In this document: piece by piece, positions 37,546 to 46,759 of the stretch | How the letters are laid out: each line of letters starts with the position of its first letter | How positions within the stretch are numbered: the first letter of the stretch is position 1 | Assembly (NCBI RefSeq): GCF_000384315.1 | Contig: NZ_ARVW01000001.1 | Span: forward strand, 1,125,746-1,189,745 | Length of the DNA stretch: 64,000 nucleotides | DNA from: Amycolatopsis nigrescens CSC17Ta-90 | GTDB lineage: Bacteria > Actinomycetota > Actinomycetes > Mycobacteriales > Pseudonocardiaceae | Direction: 5' to 3' | The notes under the pieces: generated by a model | What the model saw: the letters and a program-made list of their open reading frames with translations, nothing else | Told to the model about the DNA's origin: nothing | Databases searched by the model: none | Position numbers and translations under genes: made by a program

Positions 37546-38436
37546 TCAGCGCACGTGGCCGAGGACGCGGGCGTACATCCGGCCGGGGCTCGGGCTGCCG
37601 GGCGGGGCGAGAAAACCGGGCAGGTGCGGCAAATCCTCCGCGAACGGCGCCAGGCTGCGGTAGAGCGCGTCCGCGTCCGATGGGCGGTTCGACGGGTCCT
37701 TCTCCAGCAGGCTTTGGATCAGGCGGTCCAGCTCGGCCGGCACCCCGGGCACCGGCGACGGCCGCTCCTTCACCTGGCGCTCGAACACCGCGTACGCGGT
37801 CGGGCCGGTGAACAGCTGGCGGCCGGTGAGCATTTCGTGCAGCACACAGCCGAGTGAGTACAGATCGCTCTGCGGACCGGCCACCCCGCGCTGGATCTGC
37901 TCGGGCGCCATGTAGGCCGGGGTGCCGAGGATCTGGCCCGCCCTGGTGAACTGCGCGACGTCGGCCTCGCGCAGCATGGCCAGCCCGAAGTCCAGTACCT
38001 TCACCGCGCCATCGGGACAGAGCATCAGGTTCGTCGGCTTGAGATCGCGGTGGCAGATGGCCAGCTGGTGCGCCGCAGTGAGCACCGCGCAGGCCTGCGC
38101 GCCGATGGCGGCGGCCCACGGCACCGGCAGCGGCCCGTACTCGCCAGCCAGGTCGGCCACGGTGACCCCGTCGATGAACTGCAGCACCTGGAAAAGCCGC
38201 TGCTCGAAGGTGCCGAAGTCGTAGAGCACCGGCGCACCGGGATGTTCCAGCCTGGCCAGGATGCGGGCCTCCCGGACGAACCGCCGCTCCAGCTCGTCGT
38301 CCGGCCCGCCCGGCAGCTGCAGGAACTTGACCGCCACCCGGCGGTCGAGATGCTTGTCGCGCCCGCCGTGCACCGCGCCCATACCGCCCCGGCCGAGCGG
38401 GAGCTCGTCGAGCTCGTACCGGTCGGCGATGAGCAT
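37546..38436 (-). CDS. Soluble serine/threonine protein kinase
   Basis: A 296-residue Hanks-type kinase. Motifs in order: glycine loop LGRGGMGAVHGG, Lys in VAVKFLQL, HRDLKPTN, DFGLA, GTPAYMAPEQ and SDLYSLGCVLHEML. The C-terminus stops shortly after the kinase domain with no membrane segment or sensor domain, so it is cytoplasmic. The ATG at 38436 has a GGGGGAAGG site. It is 13 bp downstream of the DNA methylase gene and probably co-transcribed with it, while a PP2C phosphatase is divergent on the other side of the methylase. Confidence 0.88.
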   Translation of the reverse strand: MLIADRYELDELPLGRGGMGAVHGGRDKHLDRRVAVKFLQLPGGPDDELERRFVREARILARLEHPGAPVLYDFGTFEQRLFQVLQFIDGVTVADLAGEYGPLPVPWAAAIGAQACAVLTAAHQLAICHRDLKPTNLMLCPDGAVKVLDFGLAMLREADVAQFTRAGQILGTPAYMAPEQIQRGVAGPQSDLYSLGCVLHEMLTGRQLFTGPTAYAVFERQVKERPSPVPGVPAELDRLIQSLLEKDPSNRPSDADALYRSLAPFAEDLPHLPGFLAPPGSPSPGRMYARVLGHVR

Positions 38437-38449
38437 CCGCACCTTCCCC

Positions 38450-40234
38450 CTAGCCGTCCGGCCGGAGATGTCCGTCAATGAGTCCGGCAAAGCCTAGCGT
38501 CACCAGCGACTCCCCCAGCGCGGCCGTGGCCCGCAGCGCGTCCTCCAGCTCGATCAACCGGCGGAAGGCGACGGCGTAACCCTGCTGGTCAGCCAGCGGG
38601 ATGCGCGGGATCCTGGTCCGTCTGACATCGATCCGGCTGGAACCGGACCGGGTGCGCGGCGCCGCCGCCCGCAGGCAGCCCGCCAGGAAGTCCGGGTCGA
38701 GATGATCGGGGTCTGTCCGATACCGGGTGAGCGACGGGCCGAGCACCATGCCTCCCTCGTCCAGCATCCTGGCCGCACCGAGCACGGACGCGACCACGTC
38801 ACCGGGCTCGATCCACACCAGCCCAGGTGCGGCCGAGGTACGCCCGGTCGGCGGCCGGCCTGCGGCAAGGTCGTCCGCGGTCAGCACCGGCAGGTCACCG
38901 TCTTCGGCGGGCAGCCTGGCCGGCGCGTGCTCGATACCGAGCAGGCCGGCTTTGACCAGCTCGCCGAGCGTGCCGACCGGCAGCGCCCGCCGCTCGGGCT
39001 CCGCCACCAGCGCGGGCGGCGTCCGTCGGAGAGCCTGAAACCGGTGCAGCGCCTCGAGATAGTCCCCGGCGACGGCCTCACCGGGCGGTCGCTGCCCGGC
39101 CGGGCTCAGGTCCACGTGGTCGTCCAGCAGGTCGATGATCCGGACCGCGCCGGCCCGCTCCGGGTCTTCGAGATAACCGCGCCAAGCGGACTCCACCGCG
39201 GCCAGATTGGGCGCTTCGAACAGCAGCAGCCACGACGGCGGCCGTGCGCCCTCCTCCGGACGGCACAGCACCCACAGGTCCTGGCCGCCCGAAGGCAGCG
39301 AGATCACCGCACGCAGCGCGCCCGACCGCAGCAGGTTGCCCCTGATCCGCTTGCCGGGACGGCGACCGGCCGCGGCGGCCGGCATCAGCACGGCGACCTT
39401 GCCGCCCGGCCGTACATGCGCCAGGCAGTGCTGCACCCAGGCCAGTTCCGATTCGCCGCGCGGCGGCAGGCCGTGCACCCAGCGCGGATCGCCGGTCAGC
39501 TCGTCATAACCCCACGCGCGCTCGTTGAACGGCGGGTCGCAGACCACGGCGTCCGCCAGCTGCCCGGGAAAGGCGTCAGCACGCAGGGAGTCGCCGGTGG
39601 CCACCTGGGCATCGACGTCGCGGAGGGCGAGCCGGCAGGCCGCGATCGGAGCGGCCGTGCCGCTCAGTTCCTGCCCGGTCGCCCTGGCCTGCGGCCCGTT
39701 CAGCAGCAAGGTGCCGAGCCCGCAGGCCGGGTCGTACAGGGTGCCGCCCGCGGCTGCCACCAAACGCACCATCAGCGCGGCCAGCTCGGGTGGGGTGACC
39801 GCCAGCCGCCGCGAGTGCACCTCGAGGTAGCGCTCGCAGAGGAACTCAAAAGCGGCCGCGTGCCCGCGCTCGACGGCCAGCTCGGTGAGCAACGCGACCA
39901 GCTCGGGATCGTCGTCGCGTACCTCGTTCCCGTCCCGGCCGTCACGCAGCCGCAGCAGGGTCGCGCCAGCACGGCCGACCCGGCGACCGAGGCTCAGGTC
40001 GTCACCGGCCCGGACCAGCTGCCACACCCTGTCCGCGAGCGAGACCCGGAACTCCTTGCCGTTGCGCCGGAGCCACTGCTCGATCTCGGCGAGGGAGAAC
40101 AGCGGGCTGGACGCGGTACCGCCCACCGGCCGGGGAAAGTCCTCGTGGCGGCGCCGCCAGTTGCTCACCGCGGCGCGGCCGACGTCGACCAGCCTGGCGA
40201 TGTCGGCGGCGTTCACGGTGGCGTCCTGACTCAT
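38450..40234 (-). CDS. N6-adenine DNA methylase with fused specificity-like region
   Basis: A 594-residue protein. An N-terminal helix-turn-helix (IARLVDVGRAAVSNWRRRH, about 12-30) precedes a HsdM-like catalytic domain with motif I DPACGLGTLL and motif IV DPPF. Residues about 420-594 look like a type I specificity half: LGELVKAGLL, then EPGDVVASVLG, then LDPDFLAGCLRA and a final paired helix. This M-S fusion is reminiscent of PglX and type IIG enzymes. No nuclease gene is adjacent. It shares an operon with a Ser/Thr kinase and is divergent from a PP2C phosphatase, so its activity may be phospho-controlled (inference). Confidence 0.8.
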   Translation of the reverse strand: MSQDATVNAADIARLVDVGRAAVSNWRRRHEDFPRPVGGTASSPLFSLAEIEQWLRRNGKEFRVSLADRVWQLVRAGDDLSLGRRVGRAGATLLRLRDGRDGNEVRDDDPELVALLTELAVERGHAAAFEFLCERYLEVHSRRLAVTPPELAALMVRLVAAAGGTLYDPACGLGTLLLNGPQARATGQELSGTAAPIAACRLALRDVDAQVATGDSLRADAFPGQLADAVVCDPPFNERAWGYDELTGDPRWVHGLPPRGESELAWVQHCLAHVRPGGKVAVLMPAAAAGRRPGKRIRGNLLRSGALRAVISLPSGGQDLWVLCRPEEGARPPSWLLLFEAPNLAAVESAWRGYLEDPERAGAVRIIDLLDDHVDLSPAGQRPPGEAVAGDYLEALHRFQALRRTPPALVAEPERRALPVGTLGELVKAGLLGIEHAPARLPAEDGDLPVLTADDLAAGRPPTGRTSAAPGLVWIEPGDVVASVLGAARMLDEGGMVLGPSLTRYRTDPDHLDPDFLAGCLRAAAPRTRSGSSRIDVRRTRIPRIPLADQQGYAVAFRRLIELEDALRATAALGESLVTLGFAGLIDGHLRPDG

Positions 40235-40316
40235 GTACTCACCCTAGATCACCGCACAACGCAGGTCCACACCCGTTTTGCTTGTGAACTGAATCAACCA
40301 CTGATTTACTGGTCGC

Positions 40317-41057
40317 ATGAACAACCTCAACCTGGGCCTCAGCTACGCCGTCGGCACCGACCCCGGCCTGAAACGCCCGCTGAACGAAGACTCGGCGTAC
40401 GCGAGCCCACGCCTGCTGGCCGTCGCGGACGGCATCGGCGGCCAGCCGCACGGCGAAGTAGCCAGCGCGGTCGCCACCGCCGCACTGTCCGATTTGGACA
40501 GAAGCATGGCCGGGTTGGACCTTCGCGGGGTGGATCTGGCGGCCACCCTGTCCGCCGGTGTCGCGGACATCGCCCGGCGGCTGGTCGAGCACGCGCGGCT
40601 CGACCCCGCCCTGCACGGCATGGGCACCACGCTCACCGCGATGCTCTGGGCCGGTGGCCGCTTCGCCGTTGCGCACGTCGGCGACTCACGCGGCTACCTG
40701 CTCCGCGACGGCGAACTGCGGCAGTTCACCCGTGATCACACGCTGGTGCAGAGCCTGGTGGACGACGGCCGCATCCCGGCGGACGAAGCGGCAGGGCATC
40801 CGCGCCGGTCGATGCTGATGCGGGCGCTGCAAAGCGACGGTTCCGGCGAACCGGACCTGTGGTGCGGCGAAGCCAGGCCGGGCGATCGCTACCTGCTCAG
40901 CTCGGACGGGCTGTTCTCGGTGGTCGCACCGGACACGATCGCCGAAACACTGTCCACAGCGGCCGAGCGGGAGGCCGCGGTGCGCCGGCTGATCGAACTG
41001 GCCAACCAGGCCGGCGGACCGGACAACATCACCTGCGTGGTCGCCGACGCGACCTGA
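40317..41057 (+). CDS. PP2C-family protein serine/threonine phosphatase
   Basis: A 246-residue soluble PPM phosphatase. The metal-binding and catalytic motifs are all present: RPLNEDSAY, VADGIGG, AHVGDSRGY, SSDGLF and GGPDNIT. No membrane segment or extra domain is seen. It would reverse phosphorylation made by the kinase at 37546. Its start is 82 bp from the divergent methylase start, so the two transcripts share a promoter region. Confidence 0.92.
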   Translation: MNNLNLGLSYAVGTDPGLKRPLNEDSAYASPRLLAVADGIGGQPHGEVASAVATAALSDLDRSMAGLDLRGVDLAATLSAGVADIARRLVEHARLDPALHGMGTTLTAMLWAGGRFAVAHVGDSRGYLLRDGELRQFTRDHTLVQSLVDDGRIPADEAAGHPRRSMLMRALQSDGSGEPDLWCGEARPGDRYLLSSDGLFSVVAPDTIAETLSTAAEREAAVRRLIELANQAGGPDNITCVVADAT

Positions 41058-41058
41058 C

Positions 41059-41091
41059 CCAGGGCGAAAAGCCGGCTATTTGCCGGTGGGG
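41059..41091. repeat. 33-bp dispersed palindromic repeat, copy A
   Basis: The 33 bases are identical to 52771-52803, and the central GCCGGC-based palindrome is also present at 52740-52763. The copy lies just after the PP2C stop. It supplies the last codons and the TAG stop of the converging HD-domain gene, so it may act as a terminator as well as a REP-like repeat. Confidence 0.75.
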
Positions 41092-41726
41092 GTGGTCCAG
41101 CCGCGGCGGTCGGCCTCCGCGATCAGCGCCTGGCCGGCGTCCCAGAGCACGGCGGACGCGTCGCCGATGGAGCTGGTGCGGGCGCGCACGGTGTCCGCGG
41201 TCGCGCCGTGGCTCAGCCAGGTGCCACCTTCGGCGATCCAGTTCAGCAACATCGGCTGCAACCGGTCCATCGCCTTGGCGAACCTGGCCTCCGGGGTGCC
41301 GCGCGCCTCGAACTCATCCCACCTGGCTCGGAAAAGCGTGGCCTGGTCGGGCGGCAGCAGGCCGAACAAGCGGTCCGCGGCGGCCTCTTCGCGTTCCTGT
41401 TGGTCCACGGCGGCGGCCGTGTCGTAGAGCGGGGTGTCCCCGGCGTAGATCTCGACCAGATCGTGCAGCACGACGAGTTCCACGGTGCGCCCGACATCGA
41501 TCGGTTCGTCCGCGTACTCGGCCAGCATGGTGACCATCAGCGCCAGGTGCCAGGAATGCTCGGCGTCGTTCTCCCGCCGGTCCACGGCCGCCAGCGGGGA
41601 CTGCCGCAGCACGGTCTTGAGCCGGTCCACCTCGATCAGGAAGGTGAACTGGTCCTTCAGTCGGGATTCGAGCTTTTCGGGCCAGGGGTTGCGTTCGGCC
41701 AGCAGGCCGTCTTCGTTGGACGTCAC
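41076..41726 (-). CDS. HD-domain hydrolase (YfbR-like)
   Basis: A 216-residue metal-dependent phosphohydrolase. The HD-domain residues appear in AEHSWHLALM and VLHDLVEIYAGD, with a further Asp in KAMDRLQPM. This set matches the 5'-deoxynucleotidase-like HD family, which removes phosphate from deoxynucleoside monophosphates; the exact substrate is not shown. The last four codons and the stop come from a dispersed repeat, so the C-terminus may differ from that of relatives. Confidence 0.82.
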   Translation of the reverse strand: MTSNEDGLLAERNPWPEKLESRLKDQFTFLIEVDRLKTVLRQSPLAAVDRRENDAEHSWHLALMVTMLAEYADEPIDVGRTVELVVLHDLVEIYAGDTPLYDTAAAVDQQEREEAAADRLFGLLPPDQATLFRARWDEFEARGTPEARFAKAMDRLQPMLLNWIAEGGTWLSHGATADTVRARTSSIGDASAVLWDAGQALIAEADRRGWTTPTGK

Positions 41727-41767
41727 CGGCCCATCGTCTCAGTGCCCGCCGGAGAAGTCGCCGCGGT

Positions 41768-42640
41768 TTACCGTTCCGGGTCGGCGGGCAGTTCGGTGGT
41801 CAGCGGCTGCCACCGCTCACCGAGCTCGTGCATCCGCTTGAGCTCGGCGATCCCGGCCAGCCAGCCGGCCTCGTGCTGCGCGGCGTTGTCCAGTTCGCCC
41901 GGCTCGAATCCACTTTGCACAAAGGTGAGCCTGGTGCCGCCGCCGGACTCGGCGAGCTCCCAGCGCACCACCATCTCCCCGTCCCCGTAGGCCAGTTTCC
42001 GGCCGGGCTCGAACTCGAAGATCCGGCCGTCCGCGCCGAGCGTCATCCGGCCGCCGAGCCGGGGTTCGACCTCGGCCTCCCAGCCGAACCACCGGCCGAT
42101 CCGCACCGGGTCGATCAGCGACTCGAAGACCTCGTCCGCGGGGGCGCCGACGGTCACCTCGATGCGGATTTCGGCCGCCCGGTCCGGGCCGAAATCGCAC
42201 TTAGGCGTCAGCTCACGCCCCTCGACGTACTCCGCGAGCCCGGCGATCGCCAACCCCCAGAAGGTGTGCAGCGAATGCAGCCCGTCACGACGGCCGGTGG
42301 GCGCCATCAACTCTTCGAGCGTGGGCGCCCCGTCCTGGACCACGGTGAGCTCGGTGCCGTCCCGCCCGTCCGGAGCCAGCCGGATCTCCGCCGTGGTGGC
42401 CTTGCCGTCGAGCGTCCAGGCGAACTTCAGCAGCCGGTCCCGCTCCGCTTCGAGCAGTCGCTGACGGCCGCGTGCACCCTGCGGGGTGTACCGGCCCCAG
42501 AACTCGAACCGCCGCTGCGGCAAGGAGATGTCGGCGTACTCGGCCAGCCAGGTGGTCAGCGCGGTGGCCTCGGTGAGGGCCGAGTACACCGCCGGCGGCG
42601 TCGCGGCGAGGCGGGCGCGAAGCTGGAGCAGCTCAGTCAT
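41768..42640 (-). CDS. Tandem SRPBCC (AHSA1-like) protein
   Basis: A 290-residue protein made of two START-like/AHSA1 units. The first (about 5-135) starts with LRARLAATPPAVYSALTEATALTTWLAEY; the second (about 155-275) with IRIEVTVGAPADEVFESLIDPVRIGRWFGWEAE and closes with GGTRLTFVQSGFE. Such domains bind hydrophobic ligands or partner proteins in a deep pocket. No fused DNA-binding domain is present. It is divergent from the small monooxygenase, about 96 bp away. Confidence 0.8.
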   Translation of the reverse strand: MTELLQLRARLAATPPAVYSALTEATALTTWLAEYADISLPQRRFEFWGRYTPQGARGRQRLLEAERDRLLKFAWTLDGKATTAEIRLAPDGRDGTELTVVQDGAPTLEELMAPTGRRDGLHSLHTFWGLAIAGLAEYVEGRELTPKCDFGPDRAAEIRIEVTVGAPADEVFESLIDPVRIGRWFGWEAEVEPRLGGRMTLGADGRIFEFEPGRKLAYGDGEMVVRWELAESGGGTRLTFVQSGFEPGELDNAAQHEAGWLAGIAELKRMHELGERWQPLTTELPADPER

Positions 42641-42736
42641 AAAGCCAAGTGTTTACGTACAAAACTTCTTTGTCAATACGCTGGCGCCGGATCCTATGCT
42701 GACTGCGAAGGGGACCAACGACGAAGAGGAGCACGC

Positions 42737-43063
42737 ATGACCAGCAGCACGATCGACACCGGCGCCGGGGTGATCACCGTGATCAACCGCTTCACCGTGG
42801 AGCCGGAGCGTCAGCAGGAACTGGTGGACCTGCTGGTGGACGCCACCGAGACGGTGATCAAGCATCTCCCCGGCTTCATCTCGGCGAACCTGCACAAGAG
42901 CCTGGACGGCAAGCACGTGGTGAACTACGCCCAGTGGACCGACCAGCAGTCGCTGCAGGCGATGCTCAGCCACCCGGACTGCCGTCAGCACCTGACCGAC
43001 GCGGCGGCGATGAGCCACCCGGAGCCGCAGCTGTACACCGTGGCCTCCACGCATCACCCCTGA
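42737..43063 (+). CDS. Antibiotic biosynthesis monooxygenase (ABM) domain protein
   Basis: A 108-residue ferredoxin-like ABM protein. VITVINRFTVEPERQQELVDLL, LPGFISANLHKSLDGKHVVNYAQW and the C-terminal PQLYTVASTH strand match the family. Members act as small dimeric oxygenases or ligand binders in polyketide and heme pathways; nothing nearby fixes a substrate. The ATG has a GAGGAG site. A 16-bp perfect hairpin follows. Confidence 0.85.
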   Translation: MTSSTIDTGAGVITVINRFTVEPERQQELVDLLVDATETVIKHLPGFISANLHKSLDGKHVVNYAQWTDQQSLQAMLSHPDCRQHLTDAAAMSHPEPQLYTVASTHHP

Positions 43064-43074
43064 ACCCGGCGGGG

Positions 43075-43115
43075 ACCTCGTCTTGCCGCTTGGGGGCAGA
43101 GCGGCAAGACGAGGT
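43075..43115 (+). terminator. Perfect 16-bp hairpin terminator
   Basis: The left arm 43075-43090 and right arm 43100-43115 pair perfectly around a 9-base G-rich loop, 11 bp after the ABM stop. The next 220 bp up to the secreted-protein gene are A/T-rich and hold no recognisable gene. Confidence 0.75.
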
Positions 43116-43336
43116 TCACCTGGGAGACGAATACGAATTCCCGGAATGCGAAACCCGTATTCTCGAGCCGAGCGAACCTGTCGTCGGGGGGCTGGCCGTT
43201 CGCTCTTGTCAGACGATAACGGCACGATCACCGCAATGCAAGAGTTAACGCGGTTTACCTCGGTTTAACAATAGTCAAGAAAGAAACTTGTCACCCGCAC
43301 GACAAAAGATATCGGATTTATTGTGCCGATCACCGG

Positions 43337-44599
43337 TCAATCCACCGGACAGGGTCGCGCACCGAAGCAGCGCAGGATCAGCGTGGTGGTCAGCTCGTTG
43401 CCCGGCCCGGACACCATGTCGGTGAACAGCGGGTCGAGGTCCTCGGTCACCCCGCAGCCGGCGAACGGCGGCACCGCGAACCCGCTGCCCATCACGGTCG
43501 GCGGCGGCGATCCACCGGCGAGCAGGACCGTGCCCTTCAGCCGCAACGAGATCGGGCTCTGCGTGCGGCAGTCGCCGCCGACGTCCAGCGAACGCCCGTC
43601 CACCTCGGCGTTGAGCAGCCGGATGAACAACTTGATCGACAGATCCGCGTCCACCACGAAACCCGGCCCCGGGGTGATCTTCACGGTGGCCGCGCCCGAG
43701 GCTTCACCATATTGCGTGAATTCGAGCGCACCGGTCACCCGTTCGGCCCCGGGAACGGCGAACGAGCCCGGCTTCACCGGTGACGTGAAGTTCCCGCGCA
43801 CACTGCCCCGCGGATAGACCTTCGCGTCGAAACGACCGTCGGCCAGCGCGACCACCCCGCCGAGACCGGCGATCCGCGCGAGCCCGTCCACCTCGAGCGA
43901 CACCGGGATTTCCCCGCCGTCCGCCTGCGGTTCCGGCCTACCGTCCCGGCCGATCTCCACCCCGGACCCGTCCGTCGCCGGCGGCGCGGGCAGTTCGCTG
44001 CCGCGCACCGGGATGGCGCCGAGCTCGGCAGGCGGCGCCGGGCCGGGAGTACAGGAAACGGCCTCGGACACCGGCATCTGGTCCCGGAGCCCGTGCACGA
44101 CGAGCGCAGTGGTGAGCTTCGCGAGTTCAACGGTCAGCCGCCCCGGCCGGTGCGCGATGACCGGCGGCACGGTGCCGTAAACCGGGATCCGCAGCGCACC
44201 AGCGGCGGGCAGTGTGGTCAGCGGTATCCGCATCGGTGCGAGCACCACAGCGGTGGCGCCGCCCCCGTCGCGCACGGCGAGTTCGCCGCCCACATGACCT
44301 TCCAGCCGGACCGCGCCCCAGTTTCGCAGCGCGTCCACCACGCTCGCCGGCAGCTCCACGGTGAAGACCAGGCCGGTGGCCTGCACCGGCTGCCCGGTCA
44401 GCGCGGCCTCCGGCAGGGTCAGCGCGAGACCGACCGGCACCTCGCCGTCGCCCTGCGGGAACCGGCAGGTGCCGCCGCCGTGGCCGCGCACCGGGCCCGC
44501 GGCGGCCGGGCCCGCGCTCGCCGTCGCGGCCACCACGGCCAGCGACAACGCGGCGACGGCGAACCGCAGGACCTCGCGCGCACGGCGTGCCTTGGCCAC
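43337..44599 (-). CDS. Secreted DUF6801-like protein
   Basis: A 420-residue exported protein of unknown function. A signal peptide covers about residues 1-37 (VLRFAVAALSLAVVAATASA). Two similar beta-rich halves follow (about 45-190 and 235-420), each with a GEIPV/GEVPV-type strand and paired Cys. A Pro/Asp-rich linker joins them (PAPPATDGSGVEIGRDGRPE). The end is CFGARPCPVD. Such DUF6801 proteins are thought to be surface proteins. The GTG at 44599 has GAGGAGGG about 8 bases upstream; an ATG at 44623 is possible. Confidence 0.7.
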   Translation of the reverse strand: MAKARRAREVLRFAVAALSLAVVAATASAGPAAAGPVRGHGGGTCRFPQGDGEVPVGLALTLPEAALTGQPVQATGLVFTVELPASVVDALRNWGAVRLEGHVGGELAVRDGGGATAVVLAPMRIPLTTLPAAGALRIPVYGTVPPVIAHRPGRLTVELAKLTTALVVHGLRDQMPVSEAVSCTPGPAPPAELGAIPVRGSELPAPPATDGSGVEIGRDGRPEPQADGGEIPVSLEVDGLARIAGLGGVVALADGRFDAKVYPRGSVRGNFTSPVKPGSFAVPGAERVTGALEFTQYGEASGAATVKITPGPGFVVDADLSIKLFIRLLNAEVDGRSLDVGGDCRTQSPISLRLKGTVLLAGGSPPPTVMGSGFAVPPFAGCGVTEDLDPLFTDMVSGPGNELTTTLILRCFGARPCPVD

Positions 44600-45240
44600 C
44601 AGGACACCCTCCTCGAGCGGCATCGGCGCACACCGGAAACGGGGGCGGGCGCGCCGGACCGGACGGCAATTCCGCATGGTGCTCACGTCCACCACGACCG
44701 GTGGCCGGATTCCGGCCCGCGTACACCCCCGCGAACGTGGGACCGGGCGGGATATTACTGACCCCCCGCGGTACTGACAAGAGTTTCCAACTTCATGGGA
44801 ACGAAACCACGATCGGCCGCGAAAAATTGTCACCGGCGTGCCAAAGAGTGTCCCGCGACTTGTGGTCGAGGTGGCCCCGCGACCCGCTGGCCCGACTTCC
44901 CCGGAGCCTGACCGTAATTCACCGGCGGAATCTCTTTGAAATGTTTTTCAGGTTCGATCGCCGCACTGGGACGCACGGCAGGCTTTACCCCTTCGGCGGA
45001 CCCCCGACGGGACCAACGATCAGGACGACACCACACCACACTCCACCGTAAAGCAACTCTGCGTTTGCTATAAGATTCAACAACCAACTTCCGTTCACTC
45101 AAACAGGTGAAGATCTGCGACATTTTGCCATTAATCGACGACACTGCCATTGACAGCTCTTTACCCAGAAAATAAATTCACCATTCCACCGGCCGGTCAC
45201 CACCGGTTGCGACCGACCGTTCTTGCTGCACAGGGGAAGC
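44600..45240. other. 641-bp intergenic region between divergent genes
   Basis: No supported gene. Several open frames of 100-150 codons cross the region, but their sequences look random. The part from about 44930 to 45200 is distinctly A/T-rich compared with the coding flanks and probably holds the promoter of the PucR gene. A TATAAG hexamer near 45070 is suggestive only. Confidence 0.45.
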
Positions 45241-46596
45241 ATGCCGACCGATCTGAACGGCCAGCACCGCCGCGCCAAGCGGCCCAGCGGAACTTCCATC
45301 CCGAGCCCGGCGGGCAGCAGGCCGCGCACGGGCGCCAAGGCCCCGGTACCCGCACCGCGGAGAGGCGCCGAAGAGAGCGCGGTACGGGGCATGGAGATCG
45401 GCCGCGCCAGCAGGCTGTGGTCCCTGTGGCCGCGGGAGCTCGCGGACGAGTTCCGCCCGCACGCGGACGCCATGGCCAAGAGCATCCTGCAGGAGATCCA
45501 GCGCGCGGTACCGGAGTACGCGCAGCCGCTGGAGGGGCTCTTCGGCGAGACCATCACGCTCGGTATCGAGCAGGCGGTGCTGCACTGCCTGGACAACATC
45601 GGCGACTCGCGGGCGCCGCAGGACCAATGGGCCGCCATGTTCCGGCGTCTCGGCGAGCTGGAGTTCGGCGAGGGCCGCTCGCTCAACTGCCTGCAGACCG
45701 CGTACCGGGTCGGCGGCCGGGTCGCCTGGCGGTACGTGGCGGAGATCGGCCAGATGCTGAACCTGCCGACCGAACTGCTCTGCGTCGGCGCCGAAGCGAT
45801 CTTCGCCTACGTGGACGAAATGTCCGCTATGTCGATCGAGGGCTATACCCGGGCGCAGCTCAAGGCGACCCGCACGCTGGAGAGCCATCGCCGGCGGTTG
45901 CTCGAGGCGATCCTGGCCTCACCCCCGGCGTCGCCGAAGGTGATCGTGAGCCGGGCCGCGGCGGCGGGCTGGGCGGTGCCGGAGCAGATCACCGTGGTCG
46001 CGCTGGAACGACTCGCACATCGCCGGTTCGAACCGGCCGCGATCCCGGCCGACGTGCTCTGCGACGTCGAGGCCGAGGAGCCCTGCCTGGTGCTGCCCGC
46101 CGGCAGCGCGACCGACCTTCCCGCCGTACTGCAGGGCTGGCGGGCCGCGGTCGGCCCGGTGGTCCGGCTCTCCGACGCGCGCACCTCGCTGCGCTGGGCG
46201 AGGCGGACGATCTCCCTGGTGGAACGCGGGGTCGTGCCCGGCCAGCCGGTGACCCAGTACGTCGACCAGCTCCGTTCCCTGTGGCTGCTCGCCGACGAGT
46301 TCCTGATCGAGCAGCTCACCGACGTCGCGCTGGCACCGCTGCGCGGCCTCACCGCCAAACAGCAGCAACGCCTCGGCGAGACCCTGCTCGCTTGGCTGGA
46401 GACCCGGGGCGGCGCGCCGGACATCGCCGAGGAGCTCAGCGTGCACCCGCAGACCGTGCGCTACCGGATGCGGCAGCTGGAGGAGCTGTTCGGTGCCCGG
46501 CTGACCAACGCGGACGACCGGCTGGACATCCAGATCGCCCTGCGCGCCCAGCGCCTGATCGCCGAAGGAGCCACCCCCGCGCGCTCCGCCCCGTGA
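45241..46596 (+). CDS. PucR-family transcriptional regulator
   Basis: A 451-residue regulator. Residues 1-45 are a basic, Pro/Arg-rich extension. The middle (about 50-330) includes RSbR-like helices (EYAQPLEGLFGETITLGIEQ) and a GGDEF-like CdaR-type segment (VALERLAHRRFEPAA). The C-terminal PucR helix-turn-helix is clear: TLLAWLETRGGAPDIAEELS followed by VHPQTVRYRMRQLEELFG. The ATG at 45241 has a GGGGAA site. It precedes a ROK regulator and MlrC-type peptidase, which it may control. Confidence 0.85.
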   Translation: MPTDLNGQHRRAKRPSGTSIPSPAGSRPRTGAKAPVPAPRRGAEESAVRGMEIGRASRLWSLWPRELADEFRPHADAMAKSILQEIQRAVPEYAQPLEGLFGETITLGIEQAVLHCLDNIGDSRAPQDQWAAMFRRLGELEFGEGRSLNCLQTAYRVGGRVAWRYVAEIGQMLNLPTELLCVGAEAIFAYVDEMSAMSIEGYTRAQLKATRTLESHRRRLLEAILASPPASPKVIVSRAAAAGWAVPEQITVVALERLAHRRFEPAAIPADVLCDVEAEEPCLVLPAGSATDLPAVLQGWRAAVGPVVRLSDARTSLRWARRTISLVERGVVPGQPVTQYVDQLRSLWLLADEFLIEQLTDVALAPLRGLTAKQQQRLGETLLAWLETRGGAPDIAEELSVHPQTVRYRMRQLEELFGARLTNADDRLDIQIALRAQRLIAEGATPARSAP

Positions 46597-46609
46597 CGAT
46601 CCGCATTAG

Positions 46610-46748
46610 TCCGACCATCGAACCAAGGTAGGGACCTCGCCGGACCAAGTTCCGGCCATCGAACCAGCCTGGCTATTGTGCACCGGGTACGACGGTGAAA
46701 GCAGGAGGGTTCCCGGCCGTCCCACTTGATTCGACGATCGAACAAAGG
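46610..46748. promoter_or_regulatory. Three repeated operator-like motifs upstream of the ROK gene
   Basis: Three related 19-base motifs lie in the same direction at 46610-46628, 46651-46669 and 46730-46748. They share ATCGAAC, with CGACCATCGAACCAAGG in the first. The third contains the palindrome TTCGA-CGA-TCGAA and ends 12 bp before the ROK start. They are good candidates for binding sites of the ROK protein or the PucR regulator. Confidence 0.55.
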
Positions 46749-46759
46749 TGAGCGCCGCG

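Noticed and set aside
37546..41057. Complete BREX/Pgl or restriction-modification system
   Set aside because: No PglZ, PglY, PglW, BrxC or nuclease gene is present. Only the methylase, a small kinase and a phosphatase are seen.
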